Shown here piece by piece: positions 1 to 9,156 of a stretch of DNA of 64,000 bases. The stretch is from assembly GCF_038396845.1 (NCBI RefSeq), contig NZ_CP151587.1:1896001-1960000 (forward strand). The letters are read 5' to 3'. The first letter of the stretch is position 1. The number at the start of each line of letters is the position of its first letter. The stretch comes from Gymnodinialimonas sp. 57CJ19 (GTDB lineage Bacteria > Pseudomonadota > Alphaproteobacteria > Rhodobacterales > Rhodobacteraceae). The position numbers and the translations under genes were made by a program. Below the pieces are notes generated by a model. The model saw only the letters and a program-made list of their open reading frames with translations, did not search any database and was not told the origin of the DNA.

Positions 1-132
1 CAGGTCGTGCTCCAGGTTCTGTATCTGCTTGGACACAGCGGAACTGGTGATGCCCAAGGCGTTCGCAGCGCCGTTGAAGCTGGCAGCTTTGACCACGGCC
101 AAGAAGACGCCGACGCGTGAAATATGATCCAT
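1..132 (-). CDS. LysR-type transcriptional regulator, N-terminal part (cut by window edge)
   Basis: An ATG at 132 on the reverse strand opens a frame that runs off the left edge, giving the first 44 residues. These match the winged helix-turn-helix start of LysR regulators (MDHISRVGVFLAVVKAASF, followed by a recognition region reading GITSSAVSKQIQNLE). The effector-binding domain lies outside the window. The gene is divergent from the DoxX gene, with about 110 bp between the two starts. The usual LysR arrangement therefore suggests that it controls the DoxX, FMN reductase and pirin genes. The family call is firm; the target is an inference from position. Confidence 0.85.
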   Translation of the reverse strand, partial: MDHISRVGVFLAVVKAASFNGAANALGITSSAVSKQIQNLEHDL

Positions 133-242
133 GTCTATTATCAACCAAATGGAACGAGTTATCTTCCGAGGGGCAGTATTATCAATCAGGTGGTCACGTG
201 CAATATCACTCCCAGAACAAAGCACACATCTGGAGCAAGAAA

Positions 243-674
243 ATGACGAACGAAACTGAACTGAACTACGGCGCCTTCATCACCCGCGTTTCCCTTGGCG
301 TTGTCCTGTTGGCCCACGGCCTCCTGAAACTCCTCACCTTCACGATCCCCGGCACAGTCGGCTATTTTGAAAGCCTCGGCCTGCCCGCGATTGCGGCATA
401 TCTGACGATCTTCGCCGAACTCGCGGGCGGGACCGCTCTGATCCTGGGCCTCTATTCCCGGATTGTTGCCCTGTTGTCGCTCCCGCTCCTGATCGGTTCG
501 GTCTGGGTCCACGCCGCAAACGGTTGGCTGTTCAGCGCGCCCAACGGCGGTTGGGAATTCCCCTTGCTGTTGGTAGCACTTAGCGTTGCTGTCGCGGTTC
601 AGGGCGGCGGTGCGTTTGCGCTTCGCAAGTTGCCGATTGTGGACGGTTTCATCCCACAAAGCCTGAAGGCCTGA
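243..674 (+). CDS. DoxX family membrane protein
   Basis: This 143-residue protein has about four hydrophobic segments and the DoxX pattern: an early RVSLGVVLLAHGLLKL helix, a FESLGLP loop, then FAELAGGTALILGLYSR. I place the start at 243 rather than at the longer in-frame ATG at 117. The 243 start has a GGAGCAAG ribosome site just before it and gives a protein of family length without an unrelated N-terminal tail. DoxX-type proteins are integral inner-membrane proteins of poorly defined function, often found beside quinone or flavin reductases and pirins in electrophile or oxidative stress loci. That is the context here: an FMN reductase gene starts 38 bp downstream. The biochemical role is not predictable from sequence. 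Confidence 0.85.
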   Translation: MTNETELNYGAFITRVSLGVVLLAHGLLKLLTFTIPGTVGYFESLGLPAIAAYLTIFAELAGGTALILGLYSRIVALLSLPLLIGSVWVHAANGWLFSAPNGGWEFPLLLVALSVAVAVQGGGAFALRKLPIVDGFIPQSLKA

Positions 675-712
675 TTGTCGGCGACAAACCCGTTGTACGG
701 AAAGCAAATGCC

Positions 713-1294
713 ATGACCAAGCTACTTATGTTCGCCGGAAGTGCGCGCAAAGCCTCGACCAACAAGAAGCTCGCAGCCTTGGCTGCGAGCACCGCCAAAG
801 CGGCGGGGGCAGAGGTCACTTTGATCGATCTCGCGGATTTCGTCATGCCGATTTACAACGGCGATATCGAAGCGGCCACGGGCCTGCCAGAGGCCGCAAA
901 GCGCCTTAAACAGTTGTTTGTGGACCATGACGGGTTCTTCATCGCGTCGCCGGAATACAACAGCTCTGTCGCGCCTTTGCTGAAGAACGCCTTGGACTGG
1001 ATCTCGCGCCCGCACACGGAAAGTGAGCCTGTCTTGTGGGCCTTTTCCGGCAAGGTTGCGGCCCTCGGATCCGTCGCGCCCGGTGCTCTGGGTGGTTTGC
1101 GCGGCCTCGTTCACCTTCGGATGATCCTGGGCAATATCGGGGTCACTGTCGTGCCCGCCCAAGTCGCTGTTTCAAGTGGGGCAACTGCGTTTGACGGAGA
1201 TGGCGCCTTGGTCACGGAGATGCAGGCGAAATTCCTTGAAACGACCGTGACGCAGCTGGTCGAGACTTCAACGGCGTTGGCGCGCAAATCGTAG
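713..1294 (+). CDS. NADPH-dependent FMN reductase family protein
   Basis: This 193-residue protein has a flavodoxin-like fold. The FMN phosphate-binding loop is visible near the N-terminus (FAGSARKASTNKKLA) and the family signature SPEYNSSVAPLLKNALDWIS lies near residues 80-100. Members of this family (PF03358) bind FMN and reduce flavins, quinones, azo compounds or chromate with NAD(P)H in the cytoplasm. The real substrate cannot be told. It sits between DoxX and pirin on the same strand and is probably co-transcribed with them under the divergent LysR gene at the left edge. Confidence 0.88.
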   Translation: MTKLLMFAGSARKASTNKKLAALAASTAKAAGAEVTLIDLADFVMPIYNGDIEAATGLPEAAKRLKQLFVDHDGFFIASPEYNSSVAPLLKNALDWISRPHTESEPVLWAFSGKVAALGSVAPGALGGLRGLVHLRMILGNIGVTVVPAQVAVSSGATAFDGDGALVTEMQAKFLETTVTQLVETSTALARKS

Positions 1295-1329
1295 CGCTCA
1301 ACGTCCACTCTTTCGAAAGGAATGACAAA

Positions 1330-2070
1330 ATGACACTTCACTAAGACATCACTCACCAAGATACCCTGAAGCTGACCCGCCGCCCTGCCGACGCGCGTGG
1401 CAAAGCGGACTTCGGCTGGCTCAAGTCCGCCCATAGTTTCAGCTTCGGTGAATACTACGACCCGGCCCACATGGGCTTCGGCAACCTGCGCGTCATCAAC
1501 GATGACCTTGTCGCCGGGGGCAAAGGCTTCGGGCAGCACCCGCACAAGAACGCTGAAATTTTCTCCTACGTCATGGGGGGCGCGCTTGCGCACAAGGATA
1601 GCATGGGCAACGGCTCGGTCGTGGACGCCGGTGGCGTGCAATACATGAGCGCAGGGTCGGGTGTGACCCATTCCGAGTTCAACCCGTCCGAGACTGACGA
1701 AATGCGGTTCTTGCAGGTCTGGCTGCTGCCGGACGTGCAGAACACAGCGCCTGCCTACGACACCATTGATCTCTCACCTGCGGACAAGGACGGCAAACTG
1801 AAACTGTTCTTGTCCCACGACGGGCGGGACGGTTCCATGGCGACACAGGCTGACGCCAGCGTCTATGCGGCCACTTTGCGCGGCGATCAGTCGTTCACCG
1901 CCGATGTGCCTGCGGGCCGCAAGGCCTGGGTGCAGGTGGCAGACGGGGCGTTGACTGTGAACAACGTCGCCCTGTCAAAAGGCGACGGGCTTGCGATTGA
2001 AGGCGATGGGACGCTGACGTTTGCAAATGGGGCTGACGCCGAAATCCTGTTCTTTGATCTTGCTGCCTGA
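1330..2070 (+). pseudogene. Pirin family protein with an in-frame stop at codon 5
   Basis: The frame from the ATG at 1330, which follows an AAAGGA ribosome site at 1316-1321, reads MTLH and then TAA at 1342-1344. It continues without interruption as a complete pirin: LTRRPADARGKADFGWLKS, FSFGEYYDPAHMGFGNLRV, and so on to 2070. The metal-site residues of pirins are present (HPH in GKGFGQHPHKN, and H and E in GVTHSEFN). Without the stop the protein would be about 246 residues, normal for the family. The next ATG in frame, at 1471, would remove the first 40-odd residues of the cupin fold, and I see no good ribosome site for it. Explanations are a real nonsense mutation (one base from TAC or CAA), a non-ATG restart, or a sequencing error. 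Bacterial pirins are iron cupins with quercetinase-like or regulatory roles. Confidence 0.7.
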
Positions 2071-2092
2071 TGACGGTGACATGCAAGGGTAG

Positions 2093-2119
2093 GCCCGCCT
2101 CGGACCCGAGGCGGGCTTT
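2093..2119. terminator. Bidirectional terminator between pirin and LysR genes
   Basis: A 10-bp GC-rich stem (GCCCGCCTCG at 2093-2102 pairing with 2107-2116) has a 4-base loop and is followed by TTT. It lies between two convergent genes and can serve both. Confidence 0.7.
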
Positions 2120-2131
2120 CGCGCGTTCGGC

Positions 2132-3076
2132 TTAATTCTCGGACACGGCCGCCCTTAGCGCCTCCAGAAACGCGATGCTCGCCGGGGATAGGCTTGCCTC
2201 GCCCCGATGCGACACGCCGACCGAGCCCGCACCGAACGGAACGTCCCAATCAATCCGCGTTAAAAGGCCGTTCTCGATATCCAACGAAGGGACGTGCTCA
2301 GGCATCAGTCCGATGAAGTCACGGGTTCGCAAGAGCGCCCGGTTCGCCAAAAACGAAACTGACTCCACAGCGATTGCGGGTGCGTATTGCTCCCGTTTGA
2401 CAAAGTACTGATCGACCTGGCGACGCAGCGTGGTTTCCAACGGCGGCAGAATCCATGTGAACCGTTTCAAGTCTTCAAACGTCACGCCCGTTTTGCCGGC
2501 CAACGGATGTTTCGGTCCCGTCACCGCAAGCACCTTTTCGCCAAACAGCCGTTCCTGCACCAGCTTCGAGCGGTGCCGCAAGTTGGGCAACCTGCCAAGC
2601 ACGATGTCGATTTCGCCAGCCAGAAGCGCCGGCATCAACGCGTCGTTTGTCCCCTCGACAACCTTGATCATCACTTTTGGTCGGGTCCGCAGCACCGACT
2701 CGATCGCCGTTGGCAACAGCTGCGACGACGCCGCCAGAAGCGTCCCGATGACGACCCTCCCGCTGTTGCCCACGTTGAGGTCGTCCAATTCCTGCGCGGC
2801 ATTGGACACTTGCGAGAAGATCAATTTGCCGTGGCGGATAAGGGTCTCTCCAAACACCGTAGGGAGGGCGCCGCGGTTGGTGCGGCGGAACAGCTTTACC
2901 TCAAAATCCAGCTCAAGATCCTGAATCATCTTTGTTGCTGCCGGTTGGGATATGCCGACCTCGGTCGCCGCGTTCTGTATGTTTCCATGCTGACCGACGG
3001 CGATCAGCAATTGCAATTGGCGCAACTTCAGCCTTGTGAGTGCGCGTTCAACGATGCGGGAATGGTGTGGTGCCAT
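2132..3076 (-). CDS. LysR-type transcriptional regulator
   Basis: This 314-residue protein is a full-length LysR regulator. The helix-turn-helix lies near residues 15-70 (LKLRQLQLLIAVGQHGNIQNA, then GISQPAATKMIQDLE) and is followed by a two-lobed periplasmic-binding-like effector domain. I start it at the ATG at 3076 (MAPHHSRIVERAL); an in-frame extension to 3130 adds 18 residues with no family support. It is divergent from the DHDPS-like gene at 3247, leaving about 170 bp for shared promoters and operators. It is therefore the likely regulator of the catabolic run 3247-9156, with a pathway intermediate as effector. The domain organisation resembles the GalBP or Cbl type that controls aromatic and carboxylate catabolism, but I cannot assign a specific ligand. 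Confidence 0.88.
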   Translation of the reverse strand: MAPHHSRIVERALTRLKLRQLQLLIAVGQHGNIQNAATEVGISQPAATKMIQDLELDFEVKLFRRTNRGALPTVFGETLIRHGKLIFSQVSNAAQELDDLNVGNSGRVVIGTLLAASSQLLPTAIESVLRTRPKVMIKVVEGTNDALMPALLAGEIDIVLGRLPNLRHRSKLVQERLFGEKVLAVTGPKHPLAGKTGVTFEDLKRFTWILPPLETTLRRQVDQYFVKREQYAPAIAVESVSFLANRALLRTRDFIGLMPEHVPSLDIENGLLTRIDWDVPFGAGSVGVSHRGEASLSPASIAFLEALRAAVSEN

Positions 3077-3246
3077 TGGGGGTCCTCGGGGATGCGCCTG
3101 GTCTCTCTGAAAGGGTAAGATGAATTCCATCTGATATACAATTAACGAATAGCAACATAGGGCTGATTCATGTGGCGTTCAGGCCCGCCCTTGGTGCTAT
3201 CTTCTTCAAAGTCACAGCGGATTGCGCGACAGCAGGAGCCAACGTC

Positions 3247-4200
3247 ATGAAATACGAAAAGCACCAGGCCAAAGCCTATTCGCGGGAAACCATGCGCGGC
3301 ATCTGGGCGGCGGCGTTGAACCCGTTTGACGACGACCTGAACCTTGATGAGGCCGGGCTGCGTCGAAACATCCGCCACTGGATCGACGATCTGGGCATTC
3401 AGGGCCTGTTCGTCGCGGGCAAGCAGGGCGAGTTCTGGTCGATGTCGATGCAGGAACGCAAAGACAACATGACGATTGCGGCTGATGAATGCGGCGACAA
3501 AGCCGGGACGATCATGTCGATCTCGGACCAGAATGTGAACAACGTGCTGGAACTGGGCTATCACGCGCAGGAGTGTGGCGCGGATTACGTGGTTGTGCAC
3601 GCGCCGATGCTGAGTTTTGCCAGCGACCGCGACGAGCTGCTGTATAACTATTACAAGTACCTCTGCGACCGCCTGGATATCGGCATCGCGATGTGGAGCC
3701 ACCCTGACAGCGGCTACCTGATGCAGCCCGAGACCTGCGCCCGCATTGCGGAATTGCCCAACATCATGGCGGTGAAATACTCGGTCCCGCGTGCGATGTA
3801 CGCGAAGCTGACGGAAATGGTTGGCGACAAGATCCTTGTTTCCACCTCGGCCGAGCCCGATTGGCTGGACAATATCGAGGAGTTGGGCTGGCAATTGTAC
3901 CTCTGCTCCTCCCCGCCGTACCAGATTCAGACGGCCAACGATTTGCGGATGCACGAGTATACGGAATTGGCCTTTGCGGGTAAGTTCGATCAGGCGCGCA
4001 AGGTGCGCGACAGCCTCGATCCCGTGCGCGACGCGATCCACCGCACCAAGCCGGGCGGCAAGCCGACGGCGCACGGCAAATACTGGCAGGAGCTGTTGGG
4101 CCAGACCGGCGGCCGCGTACGCCATCCGATGCTGGAGCTGACAGAGGCCGAGAAGTCTGCGACCCGCGCGGCGTTTGCATCCTGTGGTCTGAAGCTGTGA
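3247..4200 (+). CDS. DHDPS/NAL-type class I aldolase family protein, function unknown
   Basis: This 317-residue TIM-barrel protein belongs to the dihydrodipicolinate synthase/N-acetylneuraminate lyase superfamily. The Schiff-base lysine is visible at about residue 177 (NIMAVKYSVP). The canonical GTTGE motif is replaced by GKQGE (residues 58-62). The usual tyrosine after the YY strand is not seen, its position reading VVHAPMLSF. It is therefore unlikely to be DapA. The family also holds hydratase-aldolases of aromatic catabolism, sugar-acid dehydratases and lyases. The start at 3247 follows a CAGGAG ribosome site; a longer frame from 3172 lacks one. It is the first gene of a run with 3-hydroxyanthranilate dioxygenase and kynureninase, so a role on a pyruvate-bearing or semialdehyde intermediate of that pathway is plausible but unproven. 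Confidence 0.8.
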   Translation: MKYEKHQAKAYSRETMRGIWAAALNPFDDDLNLDEAGLRRNIRHWIDDLGIQGLFVAGKQGEFWSMSMQERKDNMTIAADECGDKAGTIMSISDQNVNNVLELGYHAQECGADYVVVHAPMLSFASDRDELLYNYYKYLCDRLDIGIAMWSHPDSGYLMQPETCARIAELPNIMAVKYSVPRAMYAKLTEMVGDKILVSTSAEPDWLDNIEELGWQLYLCSSPPYQIQTANDLRMHEYTELAFAGKFDQARKVRDSLDPVRDAIHRTKPGGKPTAHGKYWQELLGQTGGRVRHPMLELTEAEKSATRAAFASCGLKL

Positions 4201-4228
4201 TGCCACGCATTTGTTATCGCGAAGGTGA

Positions 4229-4837
<609 letters not shown>

Positions 4838-4865
4838 AAATTCCCCAATTCCCTGAAAGCACCCG

Positions 4866-6062
4866 ATGACTGATTTTGCCAAGACCCGCGCCATGTTCGA
4901 CCTGCCCGAAGGGGTGATCTACCTCAACGGCAACTCGCTGGGGCCGATGCCCAAGGCCGCGCCCGATGCGATGAACGAGTTCCTGATGGACGAATGGCGC
5001 ACGGAGCTGATCCGAGGCTGGAACACCAAGGATTGGTTCATGCAGACCAATACGCTCGGCGACCGGGTGGGCAAGCTGATCGGCGCGCCCGCAGGCACCA
5101 CGGTGGTCAGCGACACGCTGTCGATCAAGGTATTTCAGGCCGTCGCGGCAGGTATCGCACTGGTGCCGGACCGCAAGGTGATCCTGTCGGACAACGGCAA
5201 CTTCCCCACCGATCTTTACATGGTCGAAGGGCTGATGAAGCTGAAGGACGCGGGCTATTCCCTGCAGATCCCCGACCCGGAGGACGTGCTGGACGCGATA
5301 ACTGAAGAGGTCGCGGTGGTGATGATCACCGAGGTTGACTATCGCACCAGCCGCAAGCACGACATGAAGGCCATCGTGGAGAAGGCCCACGCCAAGGGCG
5401 CCGTCGTTGTCTGGGATTTGGCGCACTCCATCGGTGCGGTGCCGGTGGACGTGGCGGGCACAGACGTCGATTTCGCCGTCGGCTGCACGTATAAATATGT
5501 GAACGCAGGCCCCGGTGCGCCGGCGTTCATCTATGTGGCCAAACGCTTGCTCGACGTGGTCGAACCGGCGCTGTCGGGCTGGTACGGCCACGAGGCGCCC
5601 TTTGCCTTCGACACATCGTTCCGCCCCATGCCCGGCAAGATCGACCGGATGCGCATCGGCACGCCGTCGATTGCGGCTTTCTCCTTGCTCAAGGCGGCGC
5701 TGGATGTCTGGGACGAGGTCGACATGGACGACCTGCGCGCCAAGTCGATTGAATTGTCGGAACTGATGATCGCCGAGGTCGAGAAGCGCTGCGAGGGCGT
5801 CAGCTTTGCCGGCCCCCGTGATCCGCACACCCGCGGCAGTCACGTCGCCTTCCGGTTCGAGCACAGCTACCCGCTGATGCAGGCGCTCATCGCCAACGGT
5901 GTGATCGGCGACTACCGCGAGCCCGACATCATGCGCTTCGGCATCACGCCGCTGTTCATCAACGTGGACGACATCCACAAGGCCGTCGACACGATGGAGC
6001 GCATCCTGACCGATGAGGTCTGGAAACAGCCCGAGTTCCAGCACCGCTCCCGCGTGACCTGA
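4866..6062 (+). CDS. kynU: Kynureninase
   Basis: This 398-residue PLP enzyme of aminotransferase class V cleaves kynurenine or 3-hydroxykynurenine to (3-hydroxy)anthranilate plus alanine. The sequence opens with the kynureninase hallmark IYLNGNSLGPMPK. It has WDLAHSIGAVPVD around residues 183-195 and the PLP lysine near K210 in the TYKYVNAGPGAPAF context. Length is slightly below the 410-420 usual for the family. It lies between the dioxygenase gene (28 bp) and the sulfatase gene (6 bp). The product of this enzyme on 3-hydroxykynurenine is the substrate of the upstream dioxygenase. No tryptophan dioxygenase or formamidase is nearby, so the operon seems to take in kynurenine-level compounds rather than tryptophan. 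Confidence 0.92.
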   Translation: MTDFAKTRAMFDLPEGVIYLNGNSLGPMPKAAPDAMNEFLMDEWRTELIRGWNTKDWFMQTNTLGDRVGKLIGAPAGTTVVSDTLSIKVFQAVAAGIALVPDRKVILSDNGNFPTDLYMVEGLMKLKDAGYSLQIPDPEDVLDAITEEVAVVMITEVDYRTSRKHDMKAIVEKAHAKGAVVVWDLAHSIGAVPVDVAGTDVDFAVGCTYKYVNAGPGAPAFIYVAKRLLDVVEPALSGWYGHEAPFAFDTSFRPMPGKIDRMRIGTPSIAAFSLLKAALDVWDEVDMDDLRAKSIELSELMIAEVEKRCEGVSFAGPRDPHTRGSHVAFRFEHSYPLMQALIANGVIGDYREPDIMRFGITPLFINVDDIHKAVDTMERILTDEVWKQPEFQHRSRVT

Positions 6063-6068
6063 AGCACC

Positions 6069-7688
6069 ATGGCAAAGCGTCCGCCAAATATCCTGTTCAT
6101 CATGTGTGATCAGCTGCGGTTTGATTACCTGGGCTGCTATGGGCATCCGACCCAACGCACGCCCAACATCGACGCATTGGCGGCGCAGGGCGTGCGCTTC
6201 ACCAACGCCTACGTGCAATCGCCCGTCTGCGGCCCTAGCCGGATGAGCACCTACACCGGGCGCTATCCGCGCAGCCATGGCTCCACCTGGAACTCGTTTC
6301 CCCTGCGTGTGGGTGAGATGGGCATTGGCGATTATTTGCGGCCCCTCGGTGTGCGCACGGCGCTCTGCGGCAAGAGCCACGTGGTTCCCGATGGGGAGGG
6401 GATGGAGCGCCTGGGCGTGGACCGCACCACCGCCGAGGCCAAGTTAATGGAGCAGGCGGGGTTCGAGTTGTGGGACCGCATGGACGGCGTCCACCCCGCG
6501 AAAGGCCGCGCGCCGTCGCACTACAACGACCACCTGCGCGCCAAGGGGATGGAGGGCGAAAGCCCTTGGGAAAGCTGGGCCAACGCGCCTGAGGGTGACA
6601 AGGGTGAGGCGCTTTCCGCCTGGCATATGGAGCATGCCAACCGCCCCGCCAAATGCCCCGAGGAAGATAGCGAAACCGCCTATACCACAGACCGCGCCAT
6701 GGCGTTCATCGACGACGCGGGCGATCAACCGTGGTGCCTGCACCTCAGCTACATCAAGCCGCACTGGCCTTATGTTGCCTCCGCCCCGTACCACGACATG
6801 TATTCCGAGGCCGATGTCATTCCCGCCCATAGATCCGAGGCGGAACGCGAGAATGCCCATCCGTTTCTCGCCGCGTTCCACGACACCCGCGTGGCGAAGG
6901 TGTTCAACCAGCCCGGCGTGCGCGAGCGGGTGATCCCGGTCTACATGGGGCTGATCACACAGATTGACGATCATATCGGTCGCCTCCGGGCGCATCTGGA
7001 GGCGACGGAGCAGGCCGACAATACGCTGATCGTCTTCACTTCGGACCACGGTGATTATCTGGGCGATCATTGGCTGGGGGAGAAAGACCTGTTCCACGAA
7101 TGCTCGGTCAAGATCCCGCTGATCGTCATGGACCCGTCTCGCGACAGCGATGCCTCGCGCGGCACCGTCAGCGATGCGCTGGTCGAATCCATCGACCTGC
7201 TGCCCACCTTCATCGAGGCCTGCGGCGGCGAGGTTCCCGACCACATCATCGAAGGTAAATCCCTCAAGCCGCTGCTGGCGGGCGACACCACGCCGCTCCG
7301 CGAGTTCGTGATCTCGGAGTTCGACTATTCAACCCGCATCGCCCGCAAGACGCTTAACATGCCCATCGCCGATTGCCGCACGCAGATGGTCTTTGACGGG
7401 CGCTACAAGCTGATCAACATCACCGGCTTCCGCCCGATGCTGTACGATCTGCATGAAGACCCGGACGAGTTCACCGATCTCGGCACGCACCCGGATTACG
7501 CACAGACGATTACCCGCCTGCAAGGGCATCTGTTCGACTGGGCGCTCCGCCACCATTCCCGCGTCACCATGTCGGACGCCGCCATCGAGGCCGATTTCGG
7601 CTCCGAGGCGCGGGTGGGCATTTTTATAGGCGTCTGGGACGAGGCTGATGAGGCCGAAATCCACGCCGCGGGCCATTCCAATTACTAA
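6069..7688 (+). CDS. Type I sulfatase (formylglycine-dependent), cytoplasmic
   Basis: This 539-residue alkaline-phosphatase-fold sulfatase begins PPNILFIMCDQLRFDYLGCYG, with the metal Asp at residue 14. The maturation motif C54-G-P-S-R is of the cysteine type, converted to formylglycine by a separate enzyme not encoded here. Later metal-site residues are in FTSDHGDYLGDHWLGEKD. No signal peptide is seen, so it should act in the cytoplasm on an imported sulfate ester, as choline-sulfatases do. It is embedded in the kynureninase run (6 bp behind kynU, 31 bp before the dehydrogenase). The attractive inference is that it desulfates a sulfated aromatic such as a hydroxykynurenine or xanthurenate O-sulfate. 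Phosphonate monoester hydrolases share the fold, so the substrate needs direct testing. Confidence 0.87.
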   Translation: MAKRPPNILFIMCDQLRFDYLGCYGHPTQRTPNIDALAAQGVRFTNAYVQSPVCGPSRMSTYTGRYPRSHGSTWNSFPLRVGEMGIGDYLRPLGVRTALCGKSHVVPDGEGMERLGVDRTTAEAKLMEQAGFELWDRMDGVHPAKGRAPSHYNDHLRAKGMEGESPWESWANAPEGDKGEALSAWHMEHANRPAKCPEEDSETAYTTDRAMAFIDDAGDQPWCLHLSYIKPHWPYVASAPYHDMYSEADVIPAHRSEAERENAHPFLAAFHDTRVAKVFNQPGVRERVIPVYMGLITQIDDHIGRLRAHLEATEQADNTLIVFTSDHGDYLGDHWLGEKDLFHECSVKIPLIVMDPSRDSDASRGTVSDALVESIDLLPTFIEACGGEVPDHIIEGKSLKPLLAGDTTPLREFVISEFDYSTRIARKTLNMPIADCRTQMVFDGRYKLINITGFRPMLYDLHEDPDEFTDLGTHPDYAQTITRLQGHLFDWALRHHSRVTMSDAAIEADFGSEARVGIFIGVWDEADEAEIHAAGHSNY

Positions 7689-7719
7689 CGCAACGCAAAC
7701 TCTCACCCGTGAGGATACC

Positions 7720-9156
7720 ATGTACGCCTATCCAGATCTCCAACTCTATATTGACGGCAAATGGCGCAAGACGGCGGAGGATATGCCCGTCGTGAACCCC
7801 GCGACAGGGCAGGAGATTGGCCGTCTGCCAAGCGCTGGAAAGTCCGATCTGGAAGATGCCATGGCAGCCGCGGAAAAGGGTTTCCGCATCTGGCGCGATA
7901 CCGCGCCCAAAGAGCGGGCCGATGTTATGATGCGCGCGTCAGCGCTGCTGCGCGAACGGCAGGAGGAAATTGCCCAGTCGATCACCGCAGAGCACGGCAA
8001 ACCACTGGATCAAGCGCGCCTTGAAGTCATCCGAGGCTGCGAATTCTTCGAGTGGGACGCGGGCGAGGCGACACGACTTTATGGCCGGGTCATCCCTTCG
8101 GCCCCTGACACCAAATACACCGTCCACCATCGCCCGCTGGGTGTCGTGGCGGGTCTGTCGCCGTGGAATTTCCCGATGAGCCAGCCCGCGCGAAAGGTGG
8201 CCGGTGCCATCGCTTCGGGCTGCTCCATCATCCTGAAGGCTGCAGAAGAAACCCCCGCTGGTGCACTGCACATTGCGCGGGCCTTCCACGACGCAGGACT
8301 GCCCGCGGGGGTCCTGAACCTTGTATTCGGCGAGCCCGCGATGATCTCGGATTACCTGATCCGACAGGATGCTGTGCGTCTTGTGGCGTTCACTGGGTCC
8401 ACCGCCATTGGCCGTCAGCTGACGACGTTGGCGTCCGAGCATATGACGCCGGTGCTGATGGAATTGGGCGGCCACGCGCCGGTGATTGTCTGCGAAGACA
8501 CCGACGTGCAAAAGGCCGCGATCAGCGGGGCTGTACGCAAGATGCGAAATGCGGGGCAGGTCTGCACTTCGCCGACGCGGTTCTTTGTCCATGAGAGCAT
8601 CTTTGACGAATACGTCGAGGCTTTCGTCAAGCGGGCCTCGGAAACAAGGGTGGGTGACGGTACCGAGGACGGCGTGGAAATGGGGCCGCTGGCCAATGAA
8701 CGCAGGGTGCCCATGCTGATGGGCCTGGTGGAGGACGCCCGCGCCAAAGGTGCAACTGTCGCCACTGGTGGCTCTGCGATGGATCGCGCCGGGTACTTCA
8801 TGGAGCCCACCGTTCTGGTAAACGTGCCCGACGATGCGCGCGTCATGCAGGAGGAACCATTCGGTCCGCTGGCCGTGATCAATTCGGTGGCGTCCCTGGA
8901 TGAAGCGATCGAGAAGGCGAACTCTGTGCCCTTTGGCCTTGCCGCTTATGGGTTCAGCAACCGTGCCGATTATATTGATCGAATGGCGGAAGGGATCGAG
9001 GCGGGCAACGTCTCGTTCAACACGCTCGAAGCCTCCCTGCCGGAAACGCCATTTGGGGGCGTCAAATCAAGTGGTTACGGGCGTGAAGGCGGTACAGAAG
9101 GACTGCACAATTACACCTACGTCAAGAACATCTCCCATAGCATGAAGATCCTATGA
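7720..9156 (+). CDS. NAD(P)-dependent aldehyde dehydrogenase (succinate-semialdehyde dehydrogenase-like)
   Basis: This 478-residue enzyme has the full aldehyde dehydrogenase signature: SPWNFP at 147-152, general-base Glu at about 248 (LMELGGHAP), and catalytic Cys at about 282 (NAGQVCTSP). It oxidises an aldehyde to the acid with NAD(P)+. The NAGQVC context is of the succinate or ketoglutarate-semialdehyde type. Its place in the run suggests a semialdehyde derived from ring cleavage as a substrate, for example 2-aminomuconate semialdehyde, though the motif is not the one I associate with that enzyme. The ATG at 7720 follows GTGAGGA; an upstream in-frame ATG at 7648 lies inside the sulfatase gene and is not used here. 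It ends the tightly spaced part of the operon. Confidence 0.9.
   Translation: MYAYPDLQLYIDGKWRKTAEDMPVVNPATGQEIGRLPSAGKSDLEDAMAAAEKGFRIWRDTAPKERADVMMRASALLRERQEEIAQSITAEHGKPLDQARLEVIRGCEFFEWDAGEATRLYGRVIPSAPDTKYTVHHRPLGVVAGLSPWNFPMSQPARKVAGAIASGCSIILKAAEETPAGALHIARAFHDAGLPAGVLNLVFGEPAMISDYLIRQDAVRLVAFTGSTAIGRQLTTLASEHMTPVLMELGGHAPVIVCEDTDVQKAAISGAVRKMRNAGQVCTSPTRFFVHESIFDEYVEAFVKRASETRVGDGTEDGVEMGPLANERRVPMLMGLVEDARAKGATVATGGSAMDRAGYFMEPTVLVNVPDDARVMQEEPFGPLAVINSVASLDEAIEKANSVPFGLAAYGFSNRADYIDRMAEGIEAGNVSFNTLEASLPETPFGGVKSSGYGREGGTEGLHNYTYVKNISHSMKIL

Noticed and set aside
3247..4200. Annotation as dihydrodipicolinate synthase (dapA) for lysine synthesis
   Set aside because: The GTTGE motif and the catalytic tyrosine are not conserved and the gene sits in a catabolic operon, so only the superfamily is claimed.
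7720..9156. Firm call as 2-aminomuconate semialdehyde dehydrogenase from its operon
   Set aside because: The active-site context NAGQVC is of the succinate-semialdehyde dehydrogenase type, so the specific name would rest on context alone.
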